A stretch of 64,000 bases of DNA. It comes from a virus. The stretch covers positions 1-64,000 of the IMG/VR virus record IMGVR_UViG_3300043446_001144; one strand, 5' to 3'. Of the stretch, positions 15,925-23,896 are shown piece by piece. Under the pieces are notes generated by a model. That model searched no databases. It had not been told where the DNA came from and saw only the letters and a program-made list of their open reading frames with translations. The position numbers were made by a program, and so were the translations under genes. Every line of letters starts with the position of its first letter. Within the stretch, counting starts at the first letter, position 1.

Positions 15925-16407
15925 TTATTGCTGCTGGCTCTCTGTGGATGTGATGTCCTTCCAGCGCTTTACTAAAGCATCTGTAAGGTCTTCGTGTTGG
16001 CTCCATTCTACACGAGCAGAGCCAAGTAGGTTTCGTCGAGAAAACTCATCGATAGCAGCCTCTATAAGAGTGCGAGTATAAACCCGATTTCCTCCAGTTT
16101 TTTGACCTTTTAAAGTCTTAGACCGAAGTCGATACGGGGCACGTGGAATGTATCCTTTGCGCTCCCATAGACGGACTGTGACAATCGTCTTTTCCAAGGC
16201 TTGTGCTAACGCACCAATGGTAAAGACTTCTGTTTCTTTTCCACCTAATGTTTTAATGATTGGGGTTTCATCCCAACCATTTGTCTCACCGCTTTTACGG
16301 CGAGAAACCTTTGGGTCTGGTTCTCTTCTTTTCTTTTTAGAACCAGGAATGTATTCGAGGTCTCTAAAGGCCTCGATAATCTCGTCTTCTCCTCGTAATC
16401 CTGCCAT
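15925..16407 (-). CDS. MerR-type helix-turn-helix DNA-binding protein
   Basis: A 160-residue protein. Residues about 60-115 carry a MerR-like winged helix: FTIGALAQALEKTIVTVRLW, ERKGYIPRAPYRL and a wing ending in RVYTRTLIEAAIDE. The N-terminal 50 residues are charged and probably flexible. MerR-type domains bind promoters and can bend DNA; no effector domain is visible. It may regulate phage genes or assist replication. It follows the coiled-coil gene by 2 bases. Confidence 0.7.
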   Translation of the reverse strand: MAGLRGEDEIIEAFRDLEYIPGSKKKRREPDPKVSRRKSGETNGWDETPIIKTLGGKETEVFTIGALAQALEKTIVTVRLWERKGYIPRAPYRLRSKTLKGQKTGGNRVYTRTLIEAAIDEFSRRNLLGSARVEWSQHEDLTDALVKRWKDITSTESQQQ

Positions 16408-16409
16408 GG

Positions 16410-16847
16410 CTATCTCTTGTTCATCACCAATGCCCAGACAACGGATTGCGGATACATTTCATCAATCTCTTCTTCAGTCAACTCATCGTTATACAGAGCA
16501 GCCATAAGAGCATCCTCATCAATAACTTCTACAATCTTTACAAGTTTGTCACGGAGTCCTTTTTCTTCAATGAGGTCAAAAGCAATATCTTCATCAATCT
16601 TTCGAGATACTCGACGTTGTTTGGTGATAGCAACAAAGCCTTCAATTTCTTCTGGCAATTCAAGGACGATGTTTCCTTTGTCATCTTGTTCGCCACGTTC
16701 TTCAACATGTTCAAAAATTTCTTGTTTTAAATCTTTTAATTTTTTTTCAAAATATTCCACCTGCTTTTTTGCAAACGCATACTCTTTTGCTTGAGCAATT
16801 AACTCATCTTTGTTCATGCGTGGTTCTACTTCAGATACTCGTGCCAT
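16410..16847 (-). CDS. Coiled-coil hypothetical protein, 145 aa
   Basis: ATG 16847 overlaps the helicase stop by 17 bases and has GGAGG 6 bases upstream. The first 50 residues form a strong helix (VEYFEKKLKDLKQEIFEHVE), followed by a strand-rich middle (NIVLELPEEIEGFVAITKQR) and an acidic helical end. The layout is loosely like small phage nuclease-inhibitor or recombination accessory proteins such as Gam, but no family motif is clear. Confidence 0.6.
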   Translation of the reverse strand: MARVSEVEPRMNKDELIAQAKEYAFAKKQVEYFEKKLKDLKQEIFEHVEERGEQDDKGNIVLELPEEIEGFVAITKQRRVSRKIDEDIAFDLIEEKGLRDKLVKIVEVIDEDALMAALYNDELTEEEIDEMYPQSVVWALVMNKR

Positions 16848-18417
16848 CGGCCCCTCCTACTTTAGTTTGTGATATGAAGTTCAAAAGACTTCCTACTGTC
16901 AAGTCTACACCACCACGAGAATTGATTCCCGTGCCGTCCAGCACCGCATCAGCCACAGCGTTCTTCTGCTGAAGCATCTCGTGCTGACGTTCTTCAATAG
17001 AGCCCTGCATTAGGAAATCTTGAATAGTTATGGTAGGCCAACGGCTTGAGGTTCTCTTGATTCGTCCGTTTCTTTGAACTGCTAATCCTGCGTTCCAGGG
17101 AAGGTCATAGTTAATCAAAAGGTTTGCATTAGGCAAATCTACTCCATAACCACCAGCATCAGAAGAAATGAAAATTCGACAATCTGGGTCAGTTAAAAAC
17201 TTTTCCTTGCTTGCTTCCTTTTCTTTTGAGTTCATTTGTCCTGTGTACAAAGTCCCACCGAGTCTGTCGTAGATTGTAGAGACCGCATCTAGGTAAGAAG
17301 CAAAGATGACTACCTTTGCATCGGCATCCGTTTCAAGGTGTTCATTTACATATTGAACGACAGCATCAAGTTTAGGAACTCCCATTCCTTTGATTTTAAT
17401 GTGACCGTTGTTCCAAAGATAGTTTGCATAGGCACTTCCCTTTGTTCCATCATAATTTGCGCCGCTGTTTGCAAGAATATATGGATTATCACAGACCATA
17501 CGAAGCGCAGTTATCTTAGACATTATAGAACCACGCATCATGTCTGCTGGACTTCCTGGTTTATATCCCTCACCATAATGAGCGGCTATAGAAAACCCAG
17601 CACCAAGCAATTGCTGCGCTTCTACTAATTCATTCTTTAGTTCTTCAACAATAAAGTTGTACAACTTACGACCTGCCGAATCAAACCTAACAAGAATTGG
17701 GTCACGATAGATAACACTTGGAAGATACGGAGCAACATCAGGGTCTGTCTGAACTTTGCGAACCGAAGCCTGTTTCATTTTTTCATGAAAGATAGGTAAA
17801 TTTCTGTATCGCTGAACTCCACCAAAATGATTTCTAACAATAAAAGTCTGGTCAAATAAGTCAAAACGACCAAGCAGATTTGGATTAACGAATTGCATAA
17901 TGCTGTACAACTCTTCTGGTTTACCGTTCTCAATAGGAGTTCCAGTAAGAGCAAATCTAATTGATACATTGCGAGCAAGGTCTTTAACGCGTTTTGAACG
18001 CTTTGACCTAAATCCTTTGATAGCGGTTGCTTCATCACACACTACTGCGCCCCAAAAGTATCGGGAGACAAGGTCCCAGTCATTGACTATCGACTCATAA
18101 TTGGTTATTACATAGTCGGACTTCTGACCATCTTCATATTGTTGTGTGCGTTGCTGTTTATTTCCATCCACAACGGTAGAAACCACACCTGTACAGAATT
18201 TTGCTATTTCTTTCTGCCACTGATATTTGAGGCTAGATAAGGCTATTACAAGGATAGGACCCTTCTGTATCTGTCCTGTATCGTTTAATTTTTCTAGGGC
18301 CGCAATAGTCATACAGGTCTTACCAAGACCCATTTCGTAAGCAACAAGCATCTTCTTCTCGCCAACCATGCGGCTTACAGCCTCTACTTGATATGGCTTA
18401 AGAGTTCCCGTGAACAT
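16831..18417 (-). CDS. SNF2/superfamily 2 DNA helicase-ATPase
   Basis: Start set to ATG 18417 (MFTGTLKPYQVEAV) with AAGGAGG just upstream; it overlaps the primase by 20 bases. The 528-residue protein has all SF2 motifs: I, AYEMGLGKTCMTIAAL; II, VVCDEATAIKG (DEAT for DEAH); III, ALTGTPIENGKPEELYS; V, SSDAGGYGVDLPNANLLI; VI, QRNGRIKRTS. SNF2-type proteins translocate on double-stranded DNA and remodel nucleoprotein complexes or forks. Location between primase and SSB genes suggests a replication/recombination role. Confidence 0.9.
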   Translation of the reverse strand: MFTGTLKPYQVEAVSRMVGEKKMLVAYEMGLGKTCMTIAALEKLNDTGQIQKGPILVIALSSLKYQWQKEIAKFCTGVVSTVVDGNKQQRTQQYEDGQKSDYVITNYESIVNDWDLVSRYFWGAVVCDEATAIKGFRSKRSKRVKDLARNVSIRFALTGTPIENGKPEELYSIMQFVNPNLLGRFDLFDQTFIVRNHFGGVQRYRNLPIFHEKMKQASVRKVQTDPDVAPYLPSVIYRDPILVRFDSAGRKLYNFIVEELKNELVEAQQLLGAGFSIAAHYGEGYKPGSPADMMRGSIMSKITALRMVCDNPYILANSGANYDGTKGSAYANYLWNNGHIKIKGMGVPKLDAVVQYVNEHLETDADAKVVIFASYLDAVSTIYDRLGGTLYTGQMNSKEKEASKEKFLTDPDCRIFISSDAGGYGVDLPNANLLINYDLPWNAGLAVQRNGRIKRTSSRWPTITIQDFLMQGSIEERQHEMLQQKNAVADAVLDGTGINSRGGVDLTVGSLLNFISQTKVGGADGTSI

Positions 18418-19342
18418 AAGCCTCCTTACCAAGTATGTAAGATTTGGAGTTTTCAATACCACGATGAATCTCATCTATCGTCATATCACCTGGGTCTTTG
18501 ACATCAATCCCTTTGTAATCAAAGTAAAAGAGGTTTAATCCGTATTTACGAGCATACGGACGCATCGACTCGGCAGCCTTGAGACCTGCTTCATCACTAT
18601 CAAATGCTGCAATAACCTTGTCTGCTCTGCGCATAATTTTTGCTTGGTCTTCACTGACAATAGCGCCAAATGTAGATACCGCTCCTTCAACGCCTGCGCA
18701 TCGCAATCGCACAACATCAAGTGGTGATTCAACAACAACAAGAACATCGATAGCCATTACTTCTACACCAAAAACTGTCTTGGATTTTTTAACGCCCACT
18801 GGTTGATTGCGAAAAAAGCGACCACTAGCACCCTTCTCTTGCCATCCCATCAACTCGTATGTGTCGGGATGTCGGATAGGAAGAACCCATGCTGAATGAC
18901 TTATATCCCAGAGTACGCCGTGGTGCTTTGCTGCTTCTGCAGTTAGGAATCGCTTTTTTAATTCAAATGCAGGAGGCTCCGAGTACACAGCCAAACGAGC
19001 CTCTGACATACTTATTGGCTCTGCTTCAGGCTGTACATACTGTGGCAAATCCTTGATGCGACGAAGCAACGAATCGAGGGGAAGTTCTGCTTGACCATCA
19101 ATAAATTCTTTTGCTTCGTGATAATCAATACTTTTTAAATCACGAACGAGCGTGTAAAGGTTTCCCTTGTAACCGCAAGAGAAGCAGATGTGTGCTCCTG
19201 TTAATGCATTTATCCACCACGATGGATTGTGGTCTTCTTTTCCTGTTCGCTTCTTGTGCATAGGACAAAGCCCATTGACTTCATCACCACGTTGTGCCGT
19301 AAGTGGTAAATCAAGTGCAAGAAGAACTTTTTCTACATCCAC
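18398..19342 (-). CDS. DnaG-type DNA primase with CHC2 zinc finger and Toprim domain
   Basis: GTG 19342 is the favoured start: it overlaps the helicase stop (TAGTG) and has GGAG 7 bases upstream; a GTG 30 bases earlier is possible. The zinc finger is CPMHKK...HICFSCGYKGNLYTLV (about 25-65). The Toprim part has VVVESPLDVVRLRCAG (about 190-205, catalytic E) and VIAAFDSDEAGLKAAES (DxD, about 232-248). At 314 residues it is much shorter than bacterial DnaG because it lacks a DnaB-binding C-terminal domain. It makes RNA primers for the adjacent DnaB-like helicase system. Confidence 0.85.
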   Translation of the reverse strand: MDVEKVLLALDLPLTAQRGDEVNGLCPMHKKRTGKEDHNPSWWINALTGAHICFSCGYKGNLYTLVRDLKSIDYHEAKEFIDGQAELPLDSLLRRIKDLPQYVQPEAEPISMSEARLAVYSEPPAFELKKRFLTAEAAKHHGVLWDISHSAWVLPIRHPDTYELMGWQEKGASGRFFRNQPVGVKKSKTVFGVEVMAIDVLVVVESPLDVVRLRCAGVEGAVSTFGAIVSEDQAKIMRRADKVIAAFDSDEAGLKAAESMRPYARKYGLNLFYFDYKGIDVKDPGDMTIDEIHRGIENSKSYILGKEAYVHGNS

Positions 19343-20589
19343 TACTTGCTCCAGTTCATGCAGTAGGTGCACTTGGTCATAAATGATTCATCGTGGAAGC
19401 AACCAGTCTCCCAACGCCAAGTAATAGCGGTTTCACTTGGTGGGCAGTTACGTGATTGAACAATTTTTAATAAACGAATCTCTTCGTCCTCTTCAACTGG
19501 CTCAAGACCAAGAATTACATCCGAATCCTGGAAGAACGAAGATGAATATCCAATTGAATCTGCAGTTACTTTTCCAGCACGCATCTTCCACAGCAATGTC
19601 TGCGTGGTGATAACTATTGGCTTGTTAATCTTTTGAGCAAGACGTTTAAGAGCGCGAGTTATGTTGGTAATTGCTTGAGGAGTATTCATCTCGCCTGTGA
19701 TTTCATCCATCATCAAATAAACACCATCAACAAACACAATGTCAGGATTGCACTGCTCAATTTTTGCTGACAGCGCTGATACGGTTATTCCATTGACTGC
19801 ATCGACAAGATGAAACGGATGTAAATTCTCCATGTCATTTAACATGTCAATATAACGAGTCTCTTCTGCAGGCAACAACTTTCCACGACGCAAACGACCA
19901 TGTGAAATGTTGGCACGCATAGCATCGTGACGCTGCTGCTGTTCGTGATTGTTCATCTCAAATGATTGGAACATCGGTACCTTGCCCAACTTGTGGACAT
20001 TGATAGCCATCTGTAGAGCAATCTGAGACTTACCTGTCTTTGGTGGAGCAATTATGGTGATTAGTTGACCGCCCTGCAATCCTGCAGTTGCTTCGTCAAT
20101 CTTTTCAAAACCAGTAGGTATTCCTAAAAAGGTCTTATTCTGTAGCGCTTTGTAATCCTCGTAACGCTGCTCAGTATTCTTTGATAAATCTACTTCGTGA
20201 GTTCCAAGAACTCCCTGTTCATTGACTTTTGCAATAGCCTGCTCCATAGCAAGAAGAGCGGCGTCATGATTGTTGTCTTGCAGTAACTCAACAGCGTTCT
20301 CAAGTCCTTGACGAGTAAGAAGTCGACGACGGAAATCAACCATCGTGTCTAACAGATATTCAACCGAATCTTCTACATCAAGAATCTTGTAGTTTGGATA
20401 ATGGTCTTTTACTGTTACGCCGGTGGGAACTTCACGATATTCGCTGTAATGTTTGCGAACGAATGTCCAAACTTTACGATTGTCTTCATCAAGAAACCAA
20501 GAATCTTGAACTCCACGTGAGAGCGCAGGAACAATATCGCGGTCACGAATTACTTTACTGACCAGACGATGTTCGTTATCTGCTGCCAT
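19342..20589 (-). CDS. DnaB-like replicative helicase
   Basis: A 415-residue protein with an N-terminal helical domain (about 1-140) and a RecA-like motor. Walker A is TIIAPPKTGKSQIALQMA (about 180-197), Walker B is PDIVFVDGVYLMM (about 288-300), and KPIVITTQTLL (about 342-352) is the H3/sensor strand. DnaB helicases form hexamers that unwind the fork 5' to 3'. Primase, helicase, loader and initiator are encoded within 5 kb. A cysteine/tryptophan-rich end (CTYCMNWSK) is unusual. Confidence 0.85.
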   Translation of the reverse strand: MAADNEHRLVSKVIRDRDIVPALSRGVQDSWFLDEDNRKVWTFVRKHYSEYREVPTGVTVKDHYPNYKILDVEDSVEYLLDTMVDFRRRLLTRQGLENAVELLQDNNHDAALLAMEQAIAKVNEQGVLGTHEVDLSKNTEQRYEDYKALQNKTFLGIPTGFEKIDEATAGLQGGQLITIIAPPKTGKSQIALQMAINVHKLGKVPMFQSFEMNNHEQQQRHDAMRANISHGRLRRGKLLPAEETRYIDMLNDMENLHPFHLVDAVNGITVSALSAKIEQCNPDIVFVDGVYLMMDEITGEMNTPQAITNITRALKRLAQKINKPIVITTQTLLWKMRAGKVTADSIGYSSSFFQDSDVILGLEPVEEDEEIRLLKIVQSRNCPPSETAITWRWETGCFHDESFMTKCTYCMNWSK

Positions 20590-20607
20590 GTCGCCCCCTC
20601 TAGGCTA

Positions 20608-21024
20608 TTAAAGATTGGCTAGTTCTACTCCTGCTGACCCATATCGTGCAACTCTGTCGGGAATGTCAATCACTCCTTTAAGGTTTGGACGATACGGAAG
20701 CATTGTGACTAACTCATCTACACTTTCGTACAGTTGCCAATAGTTAAACGGATTAACTACACGGCGTTCTAACTTTTCAAAGGCCTTGTCAAGAAGTTCT
20801 TCTGTCCAACCCTCTGATGCAAAACCAGCAAGTTCTAGAGAAATGCCGTAGTTATTGGCAAGTATCCACAATCTGTTGGCGCCAAGCAAATCCACATCTC
20901 CAACTTTGTAAGAGACCCGTTTTCCAAGAAGTCGTCGGCTCTCTTCTTCAAGTAATTTAATTACAACATCTGTTACAGCGATTACCTGCGGAGAGGAGAC
21001 GTTTGATATGTCTCCATTCTTCAT
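20608..21024 (-). CDS. Hypothetical protein in the replication block, 138 aa
   Basis: Not recognised. Mostly helical (VIAVTDVVIKLLEEESRRLL; WTEELLDKAFEKLERRV) with a YNYWQLYESVDEL-like aromatic segment near residue 95-105. Overlaps the SWIM protein gene by 4 bases. Its place between loader and helicase genes suggests a replication accessory role. Confidence 0.55.
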   Translation of the reverse strand: MKNGDISNVSSPQVIAVTDVVIKLLEEESRRLLGKRVSYKVGDVDLLGANRLWILANNYGISLELAGFASEGWTEELLDKAFEKLERRVVNPFNYWQLYESVDELVTMLPYRPNLKGVIDIPDRVARYGSAGVELANL

Positions 21025-21329
21025 AAGACTTCAATCTTAGCGTACTTAACAACAAACTCACGAAACTTTTCAGGGTTGTCCTGAACTTCAAGAGCGGTCT
21101 CTTCTGGAACTTCGTCTGGAATCAGTATCGAGTAATGCCCATGGTTCATCCGCATTCGTTCATCAACAAACCTTGTATGTTTGCAATTAAAGAACTTTTT
21201 CCACTTAGGACAACTGCAACGAAGTCTTTTTGTTTCAGTATCGACCTCAACTTCAAAAACGCCAGCGGCCTGAGCAGAGATGAACAGTTGAACTGTTCTC
21301 CAAGGTGTCTGCACGTTGTTGCCTCTCAT
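21021..21329 (-). CDS. SWIM-type zinc finger protein, 102 aa
   Basis: Residues about 26-52 read FEVEVDTETKRLRCSCPKWK, then KFFNCKHTRFVDERM: CxCx(n)CxH, the SWIM finger signature. SWIM fingers bind DNA or proteins and are found in transposases, SNF2 proteins and recombination partners. Here it stands alone, overlapping the DnaC-like gene by 4 bases (ATGA). Possible accessory factor for replication or recombination. Confidence 0.65.
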   Translation of the reverse strand: MRGNNVQTPWRTVQLFISAQAAGVFEVEVDTETKRLRCSCPKWKKFFNCKHTRFVDERMRMNHGHYSILIPDEVPEETALEVQDNPEKFREFVVKYAKIEVL

Positions 21330-22048
21330 TGCGCTCCTCGTAGGTCAGAACCAAGGATTGGCACACGAACAAAGGCTTCATTGGCAAAACTTGCCATTGC
21401 CTCTCGATATTGCGCTTCCCAGTTCTCCAGCATCACGTTAGTCGTTACGATAGTTGGTAACGCCTTGTCATACCGTGCACGCAGTATCTCATCAAACGAT
21501 GTATCGTCGTACTTTGAACCGTATTCTTTTCCGAGGTCGTCTATGACTAGAATCCGAACGTTTAAAAAGTCGAACTTTGAGCGACCATGGAGCCCGTCAA
21601 TTTCGTAAACCATCTGTTTTTTGTCTTCGGGGTCCGCATCGAATGTTGATTTTTTTCTTGACAGGAATTCAGGATAGGTCATGTAATAAATAGGGCGAGC
21701 ATTGAGCCCATAGTCGCTCGCATTCATACCCAGAATCTTACGAGAAGCCTCGTCGTCATTTGGGAGACGTCGGACCACCTCCATAGCGGCAACAACGGCG
21801 TGAGTCGTTTTGCCTATACCAGGCCCTCCGTCAAAAAGCATACCGACACCATTTGTGCCAATGTTGCCAATCTGTTTTATAACAAGACCACTAACAACGT
21901 CGTCAATCCATTGAGAGTACTGTGGTGGCACATCTCCTGAACGCTCCTGTATATCTGATATCTCTAACCCAAGAAAACGACGTGGGATATTTGACGTTCT
22001 TAATAGCCAATGTTTTTTTAATGAAGTTAGAGAGTTTACGTCGTACAC
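21326..22048 (-). CDS. DnaC/IstB-like AAA+ ATPase, helicase loader
   Basis: A 240-residue protein with GTG start at 22048 (GGGGG upstream). Walker A is MLFDGGPGIGKTTHAVVAA (about 80-98), Walker B is ILVIDDLGKEYGSKYDD (about 160-176), and TIVTTNVMLENWE holds the sensor-1 region. The C-terminus ends in a LRGAQ segment after the arginine-finger area. This matches DnaC-type loaders that place DnaB on DNA. It sits between the winged-helix protein and the helicase gene. Confidence 0.8.
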   Translation of the reverse strand: MYDVNSLTSLKKHWLLRTSNIPRRFLGLEISDIQERSGDVPPQYSQWIDDVVSGLVIKQIGNIGTNGVGMLFDGGPGIGKTTHAVVAAMEVVRRLPNDDEASRKILGMNASDYGLNARPIYYMTYPEFLSRKKSTFDADPEDKKQMVYEIDGLHGRSKFDFLNVRILVIDDLGKEYGSKYDDTSFDEILRARYDKALPTIVTTNVMLENWEAQYREAMASFANEAFVRVPILGSDLRGAQ

Positions 22049-22052
22049 TAAA

Positions 22053-23018
22053 TTAATCCCCCTTTATCTTCTTTTCATACCGCTCAAGTTGTGCACGACC
22101 AGACATTGAGTTCTGGAATACGCGACCGTCACTTGCTGTAAGCGTTGATATCTTAACAGTGGGCTCTTTACTTCCCGCAACTCGACCGAGTCCAAGGTTC
22201 TCTCGTGCCTGATTCATCCTCTTACCAAAAGATGCTAAATAAAGTTTGTAAAGATTTGGCGCTTCATCACCAATGTGTTTGAAATTACTTTCATCTGTCA
22301 TAAACAACCGAAGCAACTCAAGTTCGATTAATGCTGTGGTTCCGTACTGCTTTCTAAACTTTGCAAGGGCTCCTGCGAGGACTTTGACATTGACGGTTCC
22401 TGGAAGGAGGGGGTACTTGCGCCCAACCCGATAAGAAAACTCTGCAGCGACATCCATTGGGGTCCACTCATGCTCTGGCCTCTTGCCACGAGTTTTGGGG
22501 TCACGTTTGCTGTAGTGCTTCTGTGGTTGGTCTCTGTCCTCAACCAATCCAAAGCCTGCCAAGTCATCGCCATCGTCATAGCCTTTCATTGAAATTCGTA
22601 TCTCCTTTAGTGGCGCTTCTTGCGCCACAATATCTTTTAATTTATAACTATCTTGGCTATTAGGTACTAATGACTTATCTGTCTTTTGACTACGTGGACT
22701 ATTAGTCACGTAGTCATGTGAGGCGCGGTAATTTGAGTCCCCTATAGCGCGGTAATTTGAGTCCTTTATCTCAACTATAAGAAGGCCGTTAAATCCATTG
22801 GCTCTTCTAGTTTGAGTAAGCGTTATTAAGCCTTGCTTTTCTAAAGCCTTTAATGCCCTTCTGACGGTTTTATCAGACTTTTTGTCAGTCTCCCTACCCA
22901 ACGCCTCTACAGAGGCCTTAAAACGGCCTTGAGAGCCCGAAAAACGGCATAGAACGACCATTAGTCGGAACTGGTAATCGGTAATAGGAGCCGTAAACGC
23001 TCCTTCTGGAATGTGCAT
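22053..23018 (-). CDS. Winged-helix replication initiator-like protein
   Basis: A 321-residue protein. Residues 10-80 form a winged helix: ITDYQFRLMVVLCRFSGSQG, then the recognition region DKTVRRALKALEKQGLITL and a wing (QTRRANGFNGLLIVEI). This is how phage replication initiators of the DnaD/RepA-like type begin. A polar linker follows (to about 170) and then a helical domain with PLLPGTVNVKVLAGALAKF. It precedes the DnaC-like loader, as initiators usually do. No iteron-like origin repeats were identified by eye within it. Confidence 0.6.
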   Translation of the reverse strand: MHIPEGAFTAPITDYQFRLMVVLCRFSGSQGRFKASVEALGRETDKKSDKTVRRALKALEKQGLITLTQTRRANGFNGLLIVEIKDSNYRAIGDSNYRASHDYVTNSPRSQKTDKSLVPNSQDSYKLKDIVAQEAPLKEIRISMKGYDDGDDLAGFGLVEDRDQPQKHYSKRDPKTRGKRPEHEWTPMDVAAEFSYRVGRKYPLLPGTVNVKVLAGALAKFRKQYGTTALIELELLRLFMTDESNFKHIGDEAPNLYKLYLASFGKRMNQARENLGLGRVAGSKEPTVKISTLTASDGRVFQNSMSGRAQLERYEKKIKGD

Positions 23019-23027
23019 AGCCTAACC

Positions 23028-23606
23028 CTATCTGTCTTCAAACGGGTTAATTTCGCGCTTGCCTTCCTCCTCCTGAATACGCTCCTGCACGGCTTTAGTG
23101 ATGACGTCTAACACTCCGTTCATGATGTACTCAGAGAAGGCCTCGATGAACTCACTTAACTTCTCTTGCATGTGGCTGTAGAGGGCGTCTGAATCGTCTT
23201 CATCATAATCGACTTCTATGACATCAAGCCCCTCTTCAATGTTCCAGGTCTCAATTGCAAAGTCTTCCACGGCGTGAAGTGCCATGTGAGCCTCAATGCT
23301 ATCGTCCCATACCATTGCAAGAACATCCTCAGAGGTAATTTCCCTCATGATTTCACGAAGTGGGCTGCTGCACATAGTTATGTCGTGAGCATTAAGTATC
23401 AGTTTGTCAATTCCCTCAGTACTATCTGTAAAAAATAGATGATATTTGGCTTTTGTTGCTTTTATGGCTTTCATAGCAGTTTCATTAAACTTTGTGAATC
23501 CTAAAATAGGTAGAATGACTACCGCATCAGGATTTAACGTAATAAGTCTCCGCAAACCATCTTCTACATCGCCATCTTTAAAAGATAACACAACAATGCG
23601 TTTCAT
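23028..23606 (-). CDS. Hypothetical acidic protein, Rossmann-like N-terminus, 192 aa
   Basis: ATG 23606 has an excellent AGGAGGGG site. The N-terminus alternates strands and helices (RIVVLSFKDG; DAVVILPILGF; KYHLFFTDSTEGID), as in a Rossmann-like nucleotide-binding or SLOG-type fold, but there is no clear nucleotide motif. The C-terminal half is very acidic (EVDYDEDDSDALY) and then helical. Function unknown. Confidence 0.6.
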   Translation of the reverse strand: MKRIVVLSFKDGDVEDGLRRLITLNPDAVVILPILGFTKFNETAMKAIKATKAKYHLFFTDSTEGIDKLILNAHDITMCSSPLREIMREITSEDVLAMVWDDSIEAHMALHAVEDFAIETWNIEEGLDVIEVDYDEDDSDALYSHMQEKLSEFIEAFSEYIMNGVLDVITKAVQERIQEEEGKREINPFEDR

Positions 23607-23614
23607 AGCCCCTC

Positions 23615-23887
23615 CTATAGTCTTGGTAACCGTTGCGATACAACGGTCGGTTTATTTAAGTATTTTCCTAATGCTAAAGATATAAAGGTTGTTGCTGGAA
23701 CAGAGACAAGCATCTGTGTTGTTAGGCCGAAAAATAAGTACATTCCGCCAAAACTTAACGGTAAAGCAAACGCAATATTTATGTTTGATTTACCTATCCA
23801 AGCCCCAAGTATGCTTAAATCAAGCAGTTCCAAGATATAAGTTACAGCAAAGCCTGTTAAAAGAACAACGATTAGTAGGTCAGTCAT
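23615..23887 (-). CDS. Small membrane protein, holin candidate, 90 aa
   Basis: Two or three hydrophobic spans: LLIVVLLTGFAVTYILELL (about 4-22), INIAFALPLSFGGMYLFFGL (about 36-55) and a less hydrophobic third (MLVSVPATTFISLAL), with a short basic tail. Size and topology fit a phage holin or another inner-membrane protein. No endolysin gene is adjacent in the window, so the lysis role is only a possibility. Confidence 0.55.
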   Translation of the reverse strand: MTDLLIVVLLTGFAVTYILELLDLSILGAWIGKSNINIAFALPLSFGGMYLFFGLTTQMLVSVPATTFISLALGKYLNKPTVVSQRLPRL

Positions 23888-23896
23888 GACCTCACT

